NCBI GenBank assembly: GCA_023394215.1
Contig: JAEXBH010000190.1
Span: 1 to 14,039 of the forward strand
From: Bacillota bacterium
Lineage (GTDB): Bacteria; Bacillota; Clostridia; Tissierellales; Peptoniphilaceae
Reading direction: 5' to 3'
Length of the DNA stretch: 14,039 nucleotides
The translations under genes were made by a program, and so were the position numbers. The notes under the pieces were generated by a model. It had not been told where the DNA came from and did no database searches. It worked only from the letters and a program-made list of their open reading frames with translations. Each line of letters opens with the position of its first letter. Position 1 is the stretch's first letter. Below, piece after piece: positions 13,525-14,039 of the stretch.

Positions 13525-14039
13525 CTAATCCAATTGTTTCAAACCTAAAATTTCTCTGGCTTCTCTTGGACTTGCAACTTCTTTTCCAAAATTTTCTACC
13601 GCTCTAACGGCCCTCTCAACAAGGCTCACATTTGATGCCAATTCTCCCTTGCTGTAGTAGACATTGTCTTCCAAACCTACTCTTATATGTCCACCCAATG
13701 CTAAAGTAGCATACATAATAGGCAAATGACCCTTACCTATACCGAAAGCAGACCATGTGGCATCTTTTGGAAGCTTATTTTTAAGAATTAAAAGATTTTC
13801 AACACTGGCTTCCATGCCTCCCAAAACACCTAAAACAAACTGATAATGAGATTTACCTTTTAAAACTTCTTTTTTCTTGTAATAGTCAACTATACCCATC
13901 ATTCCGGTATCAAAAATTTCAAATTCCGGTTTTATCTCGTTTTCGCTCATAAGGATACCAAGCTTATTAAGAAACTGAGGACTATTTGTAAAAACTCCAC
14001 CCGGCATCCAGTTAAAAGAACCTGCATCATACGAAGCCA
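13525..14039 (-). CDS. Beta-keto acid cleavage enzyme (BKACE/DUF849, Kce-like), N-terminus cut off by the window end
   Basis: The frame is open to the window edge, so the gene starts beyond 14039; the Met codon at 14007 is internal, because codons before it (SYDAGSFNWMPGGVF) continue the family pattern. About 171 C-terminal codons are visible, against ~275-300 in complete members. The hallmark is HIRVGLEDNVYYSKGELASN. In Kce, the lysine-fermentation 3-keto-5-aminohexanoate cleavage enzyme, the corresponding Arg, Glu and Asp act in substrate binding, metal binding and catalysis. The C-terminal SPREAREILGL is also typical. The zinc-binding His pair would lie in the missing part. BKACE enzymes react a beta-keto acid with acetyl-CoA to give acetoacetate and a new acyl-CoA. 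The substrate varies across the family and cannot be set here. This is the most upstream visible gene of the operon. Confidence 0.88.
   Translation of the reverse strand, partial: ASYDAGSFNWMPGGVFTNSPQFLNKLGILMSENEIKPEFEIFDTGMMGIVDYYKKKEVLKGKSHYQFVLGVLGGMEASVENLLILKNKLPKDATWSAFGIGKGHLPIMYATLALGGHIRVGLEDNVYYSKGELASNVSLVERAVRAVENFGKEVASPREAREILGLKQLD

Noticed and set aside
1..14039. CRISPR array, insertion sequence, phage or toxin-antitoxin module
   Set aside because: No regularly spaced direct repeats, transposase or integrase motifs, terminal inverted repeats or paired small genes were seen on either strand.

Overview
The window is AT-rich, with compact genes, strong AGGAGG-type ribosome binding sites, rho-independent terminators, a sortase-anchored surface protein and the metG-tatD-rnmV-rsmA gene order. 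All of this points to a low-GC Gram-positive bacterium (Firmicutes). The acetyl-CoA-dependent beta-keto-acid cleavage gene set fits an anaerobic, amino-acid- or organic-acid-fermenting member of the Clostridia/Tissierellia (Peptoniphilaceae-like). That placement is inference from gene content; no rRNA or other taxonomic marker is present. Every gene except one runs on the minus strand.

Layout, left to right. (1) 1-1195: the N-terminal ~400 residues of a MurJ/SpoVB-type lipid-linked sugar flippase, cut by the window start, with a clear promoter at 1278-1306. (2) 1481-3493: a 670-residue secreted, cell-wall-anchored protein with three copies of a ~108-residue repeat, one InlB-type repeat, a proline-rich stalk and an APKTGD sorting signal. 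It has its own promoter and terminator. (3) 3846-8275: a housekeeping block transcribed as metG > tatD > rnmV > rsmA, with overlapping junctions, then a small glutaredoxin and a terminator. (4) 8464-9357 (+): a LysR-type regulator broken by one in-frame TGA at codon 205, with an intact extended -10 promoter and a perfect 14-bp palindrome at the predicted transcription start. (5) 9448-14039: a tight five-gene minus-strand operon in the order BKACE/Kce-like protein > phosphate acyltransferase > thiolase > SDR dehydrogenase > OFA-type MFS transporter. A perfect bidirectional terminator separates it from the LysR gene.

How the genes may work together. The operon reads as a catabolic module. The transporter would import a carboxylic acid. 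The SDR would interconvert a hydroxy and a keto form. The BKACE enzyme would split a beta-keto acid with acetyl-CoA to give acetoacetate and a new acyl-CoA. The phosphate acyltransferase would convert that acyl-CoA to an acyl phosphate for ATP formation, and the thiolase would handle acetoacetyl-CoA. The combination differs from the classical lysine-fermentation cluster, and the substrate cannot be read from the sequence. The expected acyl kinase and acetoacetate CoA-transferase are not in the window and may lie upstream of position 14039.

The main points for a second look are the uncharacterised beta-keto-acid operon, the nonsense-interrupted LysR gene next to it, and the repeat-built surface protein. 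Two start sites (metG and rsmA) are set downstream of the longest possible reading frames because the ribosome binding sites support the internal ATGs. No tRNA, rRNA, CRISPR array or insertion sequence was seen.
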